Under the pieces are notes generated by a model, which saw only the letters and a program-made list of their open reading frames with translations, ran no database searches and was not told the origin of the DNA. The position numbers and the translations under genes are program-made. Source: Pollenia angustigena (Eukaryota; Arthropoda; Insecta; Diptera; Polleniidae). From it: 64,000 nucleotides of DNA. Below are positions 10,921 through 23,611 of the stretch, piece after piece (within the stretch, counting starts at the first letter, position 1; the number at the start of each line of letters is the position of its first letter). The stretch is taken from NCBI GenBank assembly GCA_930367215.1, contig OV884056.1, positions 227,159,127-227,223,126 of the forward strand, read 5' to 3'.

Positions 10921-12360
10921 TCTTTTGGCATGGTAGAATAGTGATTTAAAGGATATTTGTTAACCTAATAAATATCTTACTGACCTTTTAAAAAGTTGCT
11001 GTTAAATCGACCCACGTGAAAACATTGAAACACTTATACCCATGTCAATGTCGGTTTCTGCATGCATTGGTATGTGCTTTTGCGTTAATATATTTATGTT
11101 CGGATGTGTGTATTAATGTTTGTGTGCCTATGTGTATGAGTACATAACACGTGAGTGTATGTTCACAACTGTATATACATATTTAAAAACGGATATGTGT
11201 GAATAATGAGTACCTGGGGGAATTGCATATTATGCGTATCCGCAAATTATATAAAATTGTCATGAATCGCATTGATATTACTGGCGTCGCTGTTAAGCGC
11301 CCTGTTGCCATGACTACTGTGTACTTTTTTCGGTTTTTTTTGTTAATAAATTATTTTAGCTGCTGTGCAGATGATGTTGTTCTGTTGTCCGGAGTTGAGC
11401 CTGGATTGGTTTATTATGATTATTTTTGTTTCATACTAAATGGTATTTAGCAAATATTTTATCAGTTCAGTTGCACAAATACATTCATTCACACATAAAT
11501 ACAATACAGCCCAGAATAATTTTTAAAATAATATTTATCTATATGTCTGTCCAATTGCGTGTTTGGCTGTCACTCTCTGTTGGGTTATTTATTTAACCTA
11601 CGCCATGTTATACAACGTGGTCCTCACAAGCTGATCTTTTTTTTAGTAGTAAGTGTGTGTTTTTGTTGTATTTAAATACTTATTTTATGCTTATAAGCAT
11701 TTTATCATCGTAATGTCATTCGTTTTTGCGTTTTGGTTACGTATGTATAAGTTATTTGTTATCCTGTCGTGTCAAGTTTCATATAAACAACACACACATG
11801 CATATAATTATGTTATCCATGTAAAAAAGTATTAAGTATGAATGTGTAGTTGCTTTTTATTATCACCATGACCATTGGCATTATGATTATTGTTTACCTC
11901 TAAATGATGTTCTCAAAGGCCAGTGTTCACATTGAATTTTTGACATATATTATTATTTTGTCATTATTAATGTAAATATGTGTAAGTTAAACAAAAAAAA
12001 ATATTACAAAAACACAGTTTCGTTAATACACAGCCACCAACTCCGTTTTTAGTACAAAAATATAAAAAAATGCAAAAACTTGTTTTCAGCAAGAAAATAA
12101 ATGACACTATTGGAATAACATTAATTTATATGCATGAAATTGGCTTCTAATGCAAATCTAAAATACATTTATGATTGAAATTTTTAAATCACTCGTATTT
12201 TATTAAGTATTAACATAATCAAAAGGACTAGAAAATTTTACTCAATATGCTATTTATAACATTGCATTATTAAGCTGAAATCTAAAACCACCAATTTTTG
12301 CGCAAGATGTTAATTGTTAATAAAACAAAAAGTTTTCCGAGAATTATCTTAATATTTTGT
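10921..12360. other. Non-repetitive intergenic or intronic DNA
   Basis: GT-rich tracts (11040-11200) and no recognisable element. The longest frame (11199-11450, plus) has no conserved features that I recognise. This is among the least transposon-like stretches of the window. Confidence 0.35.
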
Positions 12361-12361
12361 A

Positions 12362-13046
12362 TTATGATAGGAGGATATATGACAAGTATGTGTGAAATAA
12401 AATAGCAGCCAAATGCTCGCTTTGGTGGCATACCTCTATCCGATGGTCCATATTTTCAATTACTCTGAGACATAATTGAGGTTTAATTTCATTAATGTGG
12501 CGAATTATCGCATTCTTAAGCTCCTGAATTATTCTTGGTTTATAAACGTACACTTTTTCTTTTTAATATCCCATAAGAAAGAAGTCCAACGATCATTGAA
12601 TTTCTCTACCAAAAGAACCATTCTGTCATTGGCTGTGCAGCAAAGGGCATCATCCTGTTGGCACCACATATCATCCAGATCCATATTCTCAATTTCCGGC
12701 CACAAGAAGTCGGTCATCATCTCGCGATAGCGAACACCATTCACGGTAACTGCTTGGCTTACCTAATTTTTTAAGAGGTACGGCCCGATAGAGCCGCCAG
12801 ACCATTAACTGCACCAAACAGTTACTCCTTGTGGATGCATTGGTTTTCAGCAATCACTTGTGGATTCTCATTTGCGCAAATGCGGCCATTCTGCTTATTA
12901 ACGAATCCACTGAGGAGAAAGTGTTCCTCATTGCTGAAGCTGAATCCACCACAATAGAGTGGGTCAATCAATTTATATATATTGTGATATTGTGCCATCG
13001 ATTTTTCGATGTCTTTTGGCATGAGGAAAACAAAGCTCAAATTTAA
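12362..13046 (-). pseudogene. mariner-type transposase fragment, frameshifted
   Basis: Read on the minus strand from 13046 down, three frames give consecutive parts of one IS630/Tc1/mariner-type transposase: EEHFLLSGFVNKQNGRIC and ENPQVI (first catalytic region), then VNGVRYREMMTDFLWP with MWCQQDDALCCTANDRM (second catalytic region, family QQDGATCHTA), then IQELKNAIIRHINEIKPQL and a C-terminal LFHTYLS. At least two frameshifts separate them, the third-aspartate region is damaged (SFLWDIKKK) and no terminal repeats are visible. It is a dead internal and 3' portion, closely related to the copy at 47133-47740. Confidence 0.85.
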
Positions 13047-14007
13047 TTTTTTTTTTTTTTTACTTTTTCTTAACTTTTATTTTTAAGGTTTTTTTTTAGT
13101 AAGTAATAAAAAAATCGGCTGATTTAGTTTTTTTTTAATCTTACCGTTTCAAGGTGAAACTGTAACTGCTAAAAACGATGGCAATAGCAGTTTTTCCAAA
13201 AAAAAAAAATGTTTTTCTTGTGGTTTATATAAGTTTTTGTCGAAACATCTTTTTTTACGAGTAAATTTTTGAGTTTTTTTAAGCACGTATGTTAAAAATA
13301 ATTCGCCGATTTCCGGTGTTCGGTGTACATCTATATGGCTGAAGTTGTAAAACACTGAAACAGAGCAATGTCAAAAAAAGTTGTGCTATCTTTTCCAATA
13401 TTTGTAAGATGGTTTTGGGATTAAAAGCTATTTTCGGGAGTGGTGTTTTTGTGAAAGTTATTGTCAATTGGGAAAGATTTCAACAAAAAACCTTTAACCA
13501 GGATTTAATCTTAACACGAATATACCGTTATGGGCACAAAGAATCTTGTTCGGAAAAAATGATTTTCGAGAAGAAAACCTTAAAACGGCCAGTTATGGGC
13601 TAATTTTTGATCCCTTAATTAGGACGAAGTTCGTCCTCCTAACATACTACCTTTAATTTGTTTTTTTCAATTGAGATTATAAAGCTTTTTTACTCTCTTG
13701 CACACGCATAGTCTTAAGAGTACAGCCGCAATAAACAAAACGAAGTGCGCCCACGTTAAACTTGGGTATATCTATAGCCAATATTTTATGCAAAATTTTC
13801 ATATTTATTATACATATTTAGTGTACTGTTGATCAAAATCGAAATAATTTACTGCATGGCCCACAATACCGACGTTGAAAACATAAAAAAAATTTTTTTT
13901 TTTTATTGTTTTCAACAGTGTTTTAAAACTTTCGTCAGAAGTTGAAAAGTCGCCAAATTTTAACTTTTCAATGCTTTTACTTTTCTCTGCTTTTTAAAAT
14001 CAAACAT
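13047..14007. other. AT-rich non-coding stretch
   Basis: No gene seen. Contains a perfect short palindrome AGGACGAAGTTCGTCCT at 13620-13637 and a gene-free run of T- and A-rich blocks. Confidence 0.35.
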
Positions 14008-14011
14008 TTAA

Positions 14012-14192
14012 GGCTCAGTTAGCTGGGAGTAACAGTAACGTTGAAAATCAGCAGATTCATTTTGTTGTATGTAAAGCAATTAAAACGATAACAGTTAGCA
14101 GTAAGATGTTATGTCTTAATCTGTAAGAAATAGATTGGTCTTACTTTTTTACGGTAAGGTTACTGTTATTATTACTTCCGGCTAACTGAGCC
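14012..14192. mobile_element. 181-bp MITE (GGCTCAGTTAGC ends)
   Basis: GGCTCAGTTAGCTGGGAGTA at the left mirrors the right end GGCTAACTGAGCC, with further inverted AACAGTAAC pairs inside. Both sides read TTAA. The duplication could be TTAA (piggyBac-like) or TA (ends then starting AGGCTCAG). Non-coding. Confidence 0.75.
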
Positions 14193-15042
14193 TTAATTCT
14201 GTTAAAACTTATTCAAACAATCGGCAGTCGTGTGCTAAGTTTAGTTCTGCTTTTGAAAAGCTAAAAAATCAAAATCACAAGCAGTGTCTTAGCTTTTGAA
14301 AGTTTTCAGAAGTCACAGTCGTAAAAGCAGGCGTTGTTTTAGTTTTGTACATTTTAAGCAGAAAAATGTTCTATTTTCTCTTCTGTACTTTTTTTACATT
14401 TAAACATAATCATACACATGTTTATTATTGTTGTTGTGTTATATAAAATTATTGACCGACAATCAGAATCAATTTTAAAAAGCTTGAGTAGAATATCAGT
14501 TTAAGCTGAACTTAAATGATTTTCAGGAGAACAAATTTTATAAAAGCCATGGTAAGCTATGAACCAATCATCCCAAATTCTGCAGAACGATTTCTGGTAT
14601 TAAGAAACATAAATTTCAATACAGCGGGGCAATTAGTTTAAGCGTTTGCAGTGAATTTCAGAAGGCTGCTAAAATGGAATCTAAGGTAAATTATGGACCG
14701 TATATCACAAAATTGCATAACATTTTTTCTGGCCATATGAAGCTAAACTAAGTGGGCTTTAAATGAGGCCTATGGTAAGTTATGCACCGATCTTCACCAA
14801 ATTTCACAGTGTCATTTCTAGTTCTATAAAACTGTGATGTACCAAATTTTGTTATGATAGCATAATAGCATTATTTTTTACGTTTTTAGGCGTACTAAGC
14901 TGTTTTCCGGGAGTAGGGTTTATATGGGGCCTAGGGTTAATTATGAACTGATCTTCACGAAATTTCACGGTCTTATTTCTAGTCCTATAAAACTTTGACG
15001 TACCAAATTTTGTTATGATAGCGTTATTTTTACGGTTATAGG

Positions 15043-16577
15043 TAGGGTATTCATTCGGTTAACCGTCAACCGGTTAACCGATTAATTACTACCCGATTAA
15101 CTGATCGGTTAATTTCAAATTGGCTTTTTTCGATTAACGATTAAACCGGTTAATTTCAGTCGATTAACCGATTAATCGAAGTAACAAAATTTTCAATATT
15201 TTGTAGTATTATAACATATTTTTTTGTGTTTTTAATTATTTGTTTCGTCTCATATACAAAATGTATTTGTTTAGAAAATATTTTTTAATACAAACAAAGA
15301 AGGTGTTCAGTTATCTTCATTTTAAACTATTTTCCGCCGACCGATGACTAAAATTACAATATTTTTCAATGTTTTTTTTATCTTCATTATCGATCAACAT
15401 GAATGTGGCGAAAAATGGGTTAAAGATTTGATTGCCAACACCTTTTTTTGTTTTACGTACTTTTTTGGGATGTTTTTAGTTAATTGTTTCTTCTCATATC
15501 AGTCTTTTAACAGAATTAACCGAAACAATTAGAAGTGTTAAAAATTTAAAACAACTTTAATGGCATAATGGAGTATTTTATATGTTTAGAGAAATCCTGG
15601 AAAAGGACTGAGAAATTAGACATTCATCTACGATAAGTGAAATAATATTTTCCAAGTCGAATTTTGTTAAACGAAAGAAAAGAGTCGCTTTAATCCTAAA
15701 CATTTAAAATAAATAACTTTTTTTAAAGATTATTTTATAAGATCTCCTTTAACTATTGAAATAACTAAGAAAATTATCTCAGTTTATTTTTGTATAAATA
15801 TGTAAATATTTGGGGGATTCACAAGGTAGTTATAAATAATTAAAGGAAATATATATCGTCGGATTAATATGCAAACCTTCTAAATCCACTTTTAATGTAA
15901 ATTGAGATTTTGGTGCCGTGTGGTAGAGAAAGAAACGCCTCGTCGACCAGCATGTAGTTTTTCTTCTATATAAGTCTTGAAGCGTGTAGAACTGACTGTA
16001 ATTTTAATTTTCTATCAAGCTTCAAATAGGAAAAATAAAAAGTTTTTTTTTCTCTCCTGTAAAATGTTCTGAAAGTGAGTTAGCAGGTTTGCATATTAAG
16101 CCACCGATATGACTGCTGTAAGCTACTGCTTATATTTTGAATTAAAATATACAGTTGTGACAAATCAATGAACACAGCATTACAATTTTCATTTTGTTTG
16201 AAATATTTACTTTAAAAAATTTTCAATTTTATTTAGGATATTATGGCGATATGACTTGATACCACACCTTGTGCATTAATTGGAAAATGCATATTACATA
16301 TTTATGAATTGTTTTTTTTTTTTTGCTTGCTCGTTTTAGTTCAAGAATTGTTTTGTTTGGTATTTTATTGTTTTTTTTTTACTTATAAACTCCAAATAAT
16401 AAACAATTAATGCAGTTTTATATATTGAAATTACTCAATTTATAAAAAAAAATTTATTAATCGTTTAACCGATCAAAAACTAAATTAACCGATTACTAAC
16501 CGGTTAAACCAAAACCTCGGTTAATTAATCGAGCGATTAACCGATTAAAGCAAAAGGTCGAATAAATGAATACCCTA
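15043..16577. mobile_element. hAT-type element with TCGGTTAACCG arrays, copy 1
   Basis: Ends TAGGGTATTCATT and AATGAATACCCTA, flanked by perfect 8-bp duplications GTTATAGG. Both subterminal regions (about 15060-15180 and 16455-16560) are dense with variants of CGGTTAACCGATTAATCG, a palindrome array. Removing the element restores a continuous 150-bp unit of repeat F. The interior has no transposase frame that I recognise, so I call it non-autonomous. A second, inverted and longer copy is at 48588-50865. Confidence 0.88.
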
Positions 16578-17342
16578 GTTATAGGGGAACTTAACTGTTT
16601 TCCGGAAGTAGGGTTTATATGGGGCCTAGGGTAATTTATGGACCGATATTCAAGAAATTTCACAGTCTTTTTCCTAGTTCTATAAAACTTTGATGTACCA
16701 CATTTTGTTATGATAGCACTATTTTTTACGGTTTCATGCGTACTAAACTGTTTTCCGGAAGTAAGGTTTATATGGGGCCTAGAGTAAATTATGGACCGAT
16801 CTTCACGAAACTTCTCAGTATCATTTCTAGTCCTATAACATGTGACAGGCCAAATTTTGTTATGATAACATTATTAATTATTGTCTTTGGCGTACTAAAC
16901 TGTTTTCAGGGAGTAGGGTTTATAAGGGGCCTAGGGTAAATTATGAACCGATCTTCACGAAATTTTGGAGCGTTGAATAAGACGAATTCTTGCAAAATCG
17001 TTTATTATTCTGTGCATTATTCCACCATTTATGTTAGTTTTTGTAACAAAATTATTAATTTTTTTTAGGTGGTGTTTCCACATTTTGATTCATAGCTCTG
17101 ATCCTACTACGCGGATTTTGCTGAATTTCAATCCCAAACTGCTTAGGATAACTACAAGCAATTTGACACCTAGTTTGTTTAGTTCTTTTAAGGTTTTCGA
17201 AAATGAGCGTGTTTTCGACAGACGGACAGACAGACGGACATGGCTAAATCGACTTAGAATTACTCAAGGACCCAGACTATATACATATACTTTATGGGGT
17301 CTGAGATGAATAGTAAAAAGTTTCACACGGAATGACAAACTA

Positions 17343-17597
17343 AAGCTACGGTCACACTTGTCAAATATTTGACGTAAAAAACGGAACCAACAAGCAAACT
17401 AAATAATGATTTCATTTAATTCCAACATTTATATTGTTTATAATTCTACATCTTACAGAAAACAGTTTTTTGGCTAAGTCTAGTAGTATAATTGGTGTTT
17501 TTTGTGATACTAAGACCATGTTAAATCTCACAAACTATTAACAAAAGTTGTGGTTACGCTTATTTGGTCAAATATTTAATAAGTGTGACCGTAGCTT
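17343..17597. mobile_element. 255-bp TA MITE (AAGCTACGGTCACACTT ends)
   Basis: AAGCTACGGTCACACTTGTC at the left mirrors AAGTGTGACCGTAGCTT at the right, with a further inverted TCAAATATTT. TA flanks both sides. Inserted in the 3' part of repeat F. Confidence 0.85.
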
Positions 17598-17650
17598 TAA
17601 TGTAACCTCTTTACAACTAATTGTGGTGGAGGGTATAAAAAAGTGAACGA

Positions 17651-18891
17651 ACTCTACACTCAGAGAAAAAAAATATAAAAATATAAATTAAATAAAATCA
17701 AAACTCAAACTTAATATTTATGAAAACAAATTTTAAATAAAGAATAACAAAAATCAAAGAAAATTTAAACTTAAAGAAAATTAGCAAAATAAAAGAAAAT
17801 TAGAAAAATAAATATAAAATCGCTTCAACATGTTGTTTTGCACAAAATTTAAAATGAGTTTCGTTAACATTCGTGTGTGTGTGAAAATCACGAATTGTAC
17901 TCGGCCCCTGGGGGCATTCGTGTAAAACACGAGAAGTGCAATCAACTGACTGCAGTTGCTTATAAGTTTTTCTTCCAATTACAGAAAGTTTTTTTTCTGC
18001 GACTGTTTGCGACTTACAAAAGCAAAGAAGCTGATTCTACTTTTACTTGCGAAACTGTTCAAAAGAAAAAAATTTCAATTTTTAAAACAACTGCTGACAA
18101 AAGTTTCGTTCCACTGTGTGTTTTTCGTTTTGTGATTTTGTTTGACTGAAGCTGTGGTTGATTTTAGAAGCACATGCAGAAGTCAAATCAAAAGAAATGA
18201 AAGTTTTGCAGTTTTTAAACACTGGTTTTCAATAGAAATATACGAAAGAAATGTTCTTGTCGACTTAGTCGGCCATGCAGTTAATGTATAAAAATTTAAT
18301 CATGTCCAAGGCGCATTTAGACCAGGTGAAATTATCTTGCTACTTAAGAAAGAGCTGATAACTAACCATGTGTCAAAATGGTATACTGTCCTGCTGGTTC
18401 TGGGGAATCTAAAAAGTTTTTTTAAATTTATAATTTCAAAACACACAATTTAAAATTAAAAACAAAATTAAATATTTGTTTGAGTTGTAAACAACAGTGT
18501 TATATTCTTTTTGACACAAGGTTAAAATATTTTTCAGTGTTGTAAACGCTTTCAAAATAAGACCACCTTGTATGAATTCGCCTTGATCATATCTTTATTT
18601 AATTCAAACGATTTAACTGCAATTTAAAAAAAAATTGGCCCAAATTTCCAATTCAAATAAAAACTTAGAGAATTTAGTGTTTATCGAGCTGTACCCCCTA
18701 ACTATTCTTCACTCTCTCTTGCTGTGGATGTATGTAAGTAAATTTATTATTTGCAGAATGAAAAACTTAACAAATTGTACATTTTCAATGAATGAAACCA
18801 ATGACCACATTGCAAACACAGTAACGAAAGGAACATTGTACCACATATGTATGTATAAACAAAAATCAATGCTACTCATTAGGCTTAAACA

Positions 18892-18949
<58 letters not shown>

Positions 18950-19640
18950 GGTTAATACGATGCATTTGGATGCTAGATACAAACAAACACACATATGTAA
19001 GTATGTATACTTAATAATGGTTAGGTAAAGCCAATGTGCAAAAATACTTTTGCATGCAAACTTTAAAATCCTTTACACCTACACTTTTATGTATAGATAC
19101 ATTCTGTAGATAGAGTTTTATAATAAACAAGTGATGAAAAAAATATACACTCATGAATAGAAAGCGAATGGTTGTTCTATTGTCCTCGTTTGAGTCCTCA
19201 ATGTTAAACAAAAAACGAAAACACATTTGCCCTTTAACTACAGGTATTTATCTCTTTGTAAAATAAAATATGTTTAACACAGAGGAGTTCAGAGCAAGTT
19301 ATAAAGCACAAATTTTTTTTTTTTTTTGCATATTGAGTTTTATATATAGGCATTTCCACATGGAAGAGATTGCAATAAACTTAAATTGTTATCATTTACT
19401 TTTTTTATTTAAATGTAGAGCGCAAAATAAGTGGAATAGGGGAGCATTTAAAAAATAATTTCTTGCTAGCGAAACTTGATAAAAAGTACACTTTTCTATG
19501 GAAGTGCACATATGTGTACCGAGCGTACAACACTGCAATTTTTAATCGTTTTTAGCAAGTGATACAATTTTTTTAAAATATATTATAGAATTTTTTTTCG
19601 CAATATATAGAAAATGTTTTTTAAAAGTACAACAACAGAA
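17651..19640. other. Non-coding stretch with TA microsatellite
   Basis: No gene or element seen apart from a lone CACTCAGAGAAAAAAAA near 17658, an end-like motif of the 56-863 MITE family, and (TA)n at 18897-18941. Confidence 0.4.
18897..18941. repeat. (TA)n microsatellite
   Basis: About 22 consecutive AT/TA dinucleotides. Confidence 0.95.
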
Positions 19641-19644
19641 GAAT

Positions 19645-20530
19645 GTCAATATGGCTGTACCGAATCTTTAATACCCTCCACTAAGAATTACAATAATATT
19701 TATTCACTGTATAGATTGATATCGCTTTAAAAAAAACGCTATAAAATTTATCAAAATTTAGGAGAGAACATTTTTTTTAATTAGAGTTATGAGGAATTAT
19801 AATTGGATGTAGCCGATCTAATCATACAAATAGAAACCTTAGTAATGATACAATACTATGATAACTGATACAATAATTTAATGTAATAAAGAATTAACTT
19901 CTCTATATGGGACCTACGGTCAATTATAATTTGTAGTCAATTATAATTGTTATTTGTAGTCATAAAGAACTTAAATAATTATGCCAATTTTATCATTCAT
20001 TATTCGCTATGCTATGCTCAATTATAGTTTACGGCGTATTAACGTGTTTTCGTGGGTGGTCTATATATGGAAATTTCGAGTTATATCCCGCCTTCGACTT
20101 GAAGCTAATTTTTTGTTTTCTCATGATTTTTGTGATGCAGCTTCACTTTTTACTGAAATAACTTTATATTGTTAGCTTACATTAATAAAAAGTAATTAAT
20201 TATAATTATAAACAGTACATACCGTGTTTTTAGAGAGGTTTCTCTACATTTGGCTTATCAAATCATTTCCTGCAAAAGCAGTTTTTTTGCTTGGGTGAAC
20301 GAGAAACAGTTTCACATAACATTTTTCATTTTATGTTAAGTTTTTTGAACATAAGCGTGTTTCAATGGACAGGCAGACAGACGTACATGGCTAATTCGAC
20401 TTAAAGTTACTCAAAGACATTCAATATTTGTACAAGATTTTGTCCTGGATAAACATTTATTGGCATTGCACATGAAATCGCAAGCCTTATTTACCCATAA
20501 TTCGCTACTTGTGGTGGTGGAAGATACAAA
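19645..20530 (+). mobile_element. Repeat F relative, short copy
   Basis: Starts with a decayed terminal hairpin (GGCTGTACCGAATCTTTAAT) followed by ACCCTCCACT. It contains CTATATGGGACCTACGGTCA and GACAGACGTACATGGCTAAT and ends with TGTGGTGGTGGAAGATAC. Non-coding. Degenerate but colinear with the ends of the longer F copies. Confidence 0.6.
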
Positions 20531-21283
20531 AATGTCATTGTATATGTTCATATTTACCACTATGCTTTTAAACAAAGCAACGTAATCCAAATGAATTAGT
20601 AGCATTTTATCATAGGAAAAAAATCTGACCTTTTAAAAAGTGAAAGTTGTTTGCATGAAGTTAAATATTTTAAATGTTAACATAAAAATACAAAAGTAAA
20701 TGGATATTTGTTTTATTTTTATTTAAATTTATGCATCAAATTAGGACAGCAGTATTTATTTGTTCGCCTTTTGATGCTTTTAAACGAAAAATTCATGTAT
20801 AAAAACTCGCTTAAATTCAAATACAGTGTTTGAAAAAAAACTCGATTAATTTCATCAACATCACGAAGTGTAATTAAAATGTACCAAATTTAGTTTTGAT
20901 AGAAAAATTTCTGGGCAGTAATTTTTGTGATTAACTCAAATTTAAAATTTTTCTAATAAGCAATTTCTTAAAAATGATATAACATTGTAATGCATAAATG
21001 CGGGGTACAAAAAATGTCATATTTTATTTAAAAAAATGCAATTCGGTGTTGTCACAATGTCACGTTTTATTTAAAAAAATGCAATTTGGTGTTCGTTTCT
21101 TAAAAATGCTTTGCTCTCTAAAAGGGCAGTACAATTTATTCTAAAAAATTCACCCCTAAATCATTGATGTCCAAAATGTTAATTGTGATTGTATTGCTTT
21201 ATATTAGTATTGGTGAATAGAGACAAATATTCTTAATAAAAATACAAAAAATATGTAAGCATCCGCCACATGTGCACTCGTCG
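20531..21283. other. Non-coding stretch with a short tandem duplication
   Basis: A unit containing TTTATTTAAAAAAATGCAAT is repeated at about 21024 and 21066. Nothing else supported. Confidence 0.4.
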
Positions 21284-21291
21284 CTTGATAA

Positions 21292-21771
21292 CACAGAATA
21301 CACAGAACTGTAAAAAGTGACGTGTGAAAAAGGCCCAAATCAGTTGCGAGGGAAGCTTTCGAAGAAAGAGACAGAAAGCTTTTTTTGGTAGTGAAGTGGC
21401 AAGGTGTAAAAACAGGCCGGAACAATCAACACAAATGGCGTGATCAAAACAAAAATAACAAAACACAAACCACGTTAAACAAATGCATTAGTTCAACAAA
21501 CGTTGTTTTTTGTGCAAAAAAAATGTATTAGTAATATTGTTTTGTTTTATAATGTTATTTACTTACTTAAATATTATTTGCTCGTGTTGTGGTGAACTTA
21601 AAAGTTAATTTTTACAACAGTTTTGTAAATATATCTTAACTAAATAAATTTGTGTTCATTGTATTGCGGCATAGAAGATGATGAAAAGAGAAATGCAAAA
21701 GGGCAGCTTTCTTTGAAAGAGACAAAAAAACGCAAAATCTTCCGTCTCGTGACAGTTCTGTGTATTCTGTG
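21292..21771. mobile_element. 480-bp hAT-type MITE
   Basis: Perfect 20-bp inverted ends (CACAGAATACACAGAACTGT) flanked by perfect 8-bp duplications CTTGATAA. Subterminal regions also share an inverted AAAGAGACA-type motif. No transposase frame. The intact 20-bp ends and perfect duplication suggest a relatively recent insertion. Confidence 0.9.
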
Positions 21772-22467
21772 CTTGATAATCGATGACTGAATTGTATACT
21801 CTCGTGGACTAAATGAAAGAGCGTAAGAATGCGTGTGAAGCAGTGTTACCACCAGCCAAATTCAAAATTACACTTGAGATGACGCAAAATTACCCGATTT
21901 AAATGAAATTACACCTGATATAAAATTTACGTTTTATTTAACATAAAATGTTAACAAAAAAAGGAACAAACCAAAAAAAATCCATTAAAGGAGATTATAT
22001 TAAGATTCTTATCGTAATTTTAAATAAATTAACAAGGACAACATACTTAAATACTTAAAACAGATGAACAAAAAGTAAAACAAAACAAGTGGATATGGCT
22101 AATGATAAATAGAAGAAACTGGATGGCTGCACTCAAAATATTATGTAGTTAAATTCAAACGAAAATTCATTTTAAACAACTTAAAAACACGGATCATTTA
22201 CATTTCATTTAAAATAAATGATTTTTACATTCATTTTTAAATTTTTTATTTTTTGAACAGCATATTCCTTAAAATTTAATGATTTTTACTGTTAAAAAAT
22301 ATATTTTAAACGACAAAAATCAAACTATATAACAAAATAAATACGATAAAACATTATTTTTTGGTAGTTTGTTTTTTGAATAACAAACATAAATGTTAAA
22401 AAATAAAATTATTCGAAAAATAAATATATTTTTATTCAATTTTAACACAACAGAAAACGAATTTAAT

Positions 22468-23089
22468 CAAGGACCGGATTTTACGAACGGAAAACACAAA
22501 ATTAAATTTTATTTTTTAAATAAAAAATTTTTGTGTGTGAAAAAAAGAATATTGTTTTTCTGTGTTTAAAATTTAAACGAAAAAGAAAAAAAACATTTTC
22601 TTTGAAAACAAAATTTATAGTTTCAAAAAATAGCAAAAACTTTTTTTGTAAAAAAAAAACAAATACAAATTTTCAAAAAACTTTTTTTTTTGTTGAAAAA
22701 TATTTTTTAAAACGTTTTTTTTTAGAATTTTTTTTTCTATGTATGTATATTTTAAAAATGAAATATGTATGTATGTATTCTCAGAAACCTCTTCATAAAT
22801 TTTATTGAAATTTGTTTTGAAGAATGAAATTTTTATGACAATGCTTAAATATAATTATTTTGTTTTTGTTTTTTTATGTTTTTAAGAAAACGTTTTATTT
22901 TAAAAACTTTATTTAACGTTTTTAAGAAAACGTTTTATTTCAAAAACTTTATTTTATTTATTTTTTTCGACGGCTTTTTTTCAAAACTATTTTAGAAATT
23001 TTTTGTTTTCTGTAAAATGTAGAATTTTTTAAACTTGCACAATAAATATTTTTTTAGAAACAAAATAAAAAAACATTTTCCGATCCTTG
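22468..23089 (+). mobile_element. 622-bp hAT MITE, copy A
   Basis: Starts CAAGGACCGGATTTTACG and ends ATTTTCCGATCCTTG, with perfect 8-bp duplications AATTTAAT. It holds an internal tandem duplication around TTTTTAAGAAAACGTTTTAT (two copies near 22881 and 22920). Its inverse twin is 23858-24477. Coding frames inside are low-complexity and not genes. Confidence 0.95.
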
Positions 23090-23097
23090 AATTTAAT

Positions 23098-23600
23098 AAC
23101 CCACAATCAGTTACTGTAATAATTTTATAAGTGTGCGGAACTATTAAAGTATCGTGGCACACATACGACATTAGTTGCTCTGACCGACTTATTAACTTCA
23201 GTCGCAGGGACATTTCAAGACTGGTATTCATACTTACTGATCACTGGACGATCGGTAAGCACGCTCTGAGACTCGGTCTCCCTGTTAATGAATGCTGCCG
23301 CAGCTGCCGAGAGCCCAGAACTAAAGAAACAGTATTTCATCTCCTATTTGATTGCCCAGTGTTAAATTCAATACGATATGGATTATTTTGGAATTGCCTT
23401 TTACGAGGATGCTGATCCGCTCAGTAGAATGACCAATACATTCGGCAGTTTTCTCCCTTCTGCCATTTTTTTATGTAAATTTAATTGTCAAAATGGGAAA
23501 AAGGAAAAAACTCCCGGGGAATTTGTGTTTATAATTGGGCCGATAGATTTATCGACTTTTTATCAAATCATGTCATAAAAAAGACAATGATCACATTTCT
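23098..23600 (+). pseudogene. 3' fragment of a non-LTR retrotransposon ORF2
   Basis: The plus frame contains LTDHWTIGKHALRLGLPVNE followed by C-x2-C (CCRSCRE) and H-x4-C (HLLFDC). This is the zinc-knuckle tail typical of R1/I/LOA-type non-LTR ORF2 proteins downstream of reverse transcriptase and RNase H. Only this tail remains (23131-23415), then the frame decays. It lies exactly between the two inverted copies of the CAAGG MITE. Confidence 0.75.
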
Positions 23601-23611
23601 CAACTCTTAGT

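Larger units (their letters stand above)
14435..17650 (+). mobile_element. Long dispersed repeat F, copy 1, with two insertions
   Basis: Built of about 150-bp tandem units marked by TTATATGGGGCCTAGGGTAA, CCAAATTTTGTTATGATAGC and CTGTTTTCCGGGAGTAGG. It then has a unique 3' part with CAGACGGACATGGCTAAATC, ending in GTGGTGGAGGGTATAAAA. The second long copy is 29255-30825; shorter relatives lie at 19645-20530, 40595-41240 and 62005-62435. A hAT element (15043-16577) splits one of the 150-bp units and a TA MITE (17343-17597) splits the 3' part. No coding capacity. I recognise this kind of repeat as widespread in higher flies but cannot assign a class. Confidence 0.7.

Noticed and set aside
11199..11450. 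83-codon plus-strand frame in a less repetitive region
   Set aside because: No recognisable domain, no splice-supported extension and composition not convincingly coding.
22533..22808. 91-codon lysine/phenylalanine-rich frame
   Set aside because: Lies in a non-coding hAT MITE; low complexity, and not preserved as a plausible protein in the twin copy.
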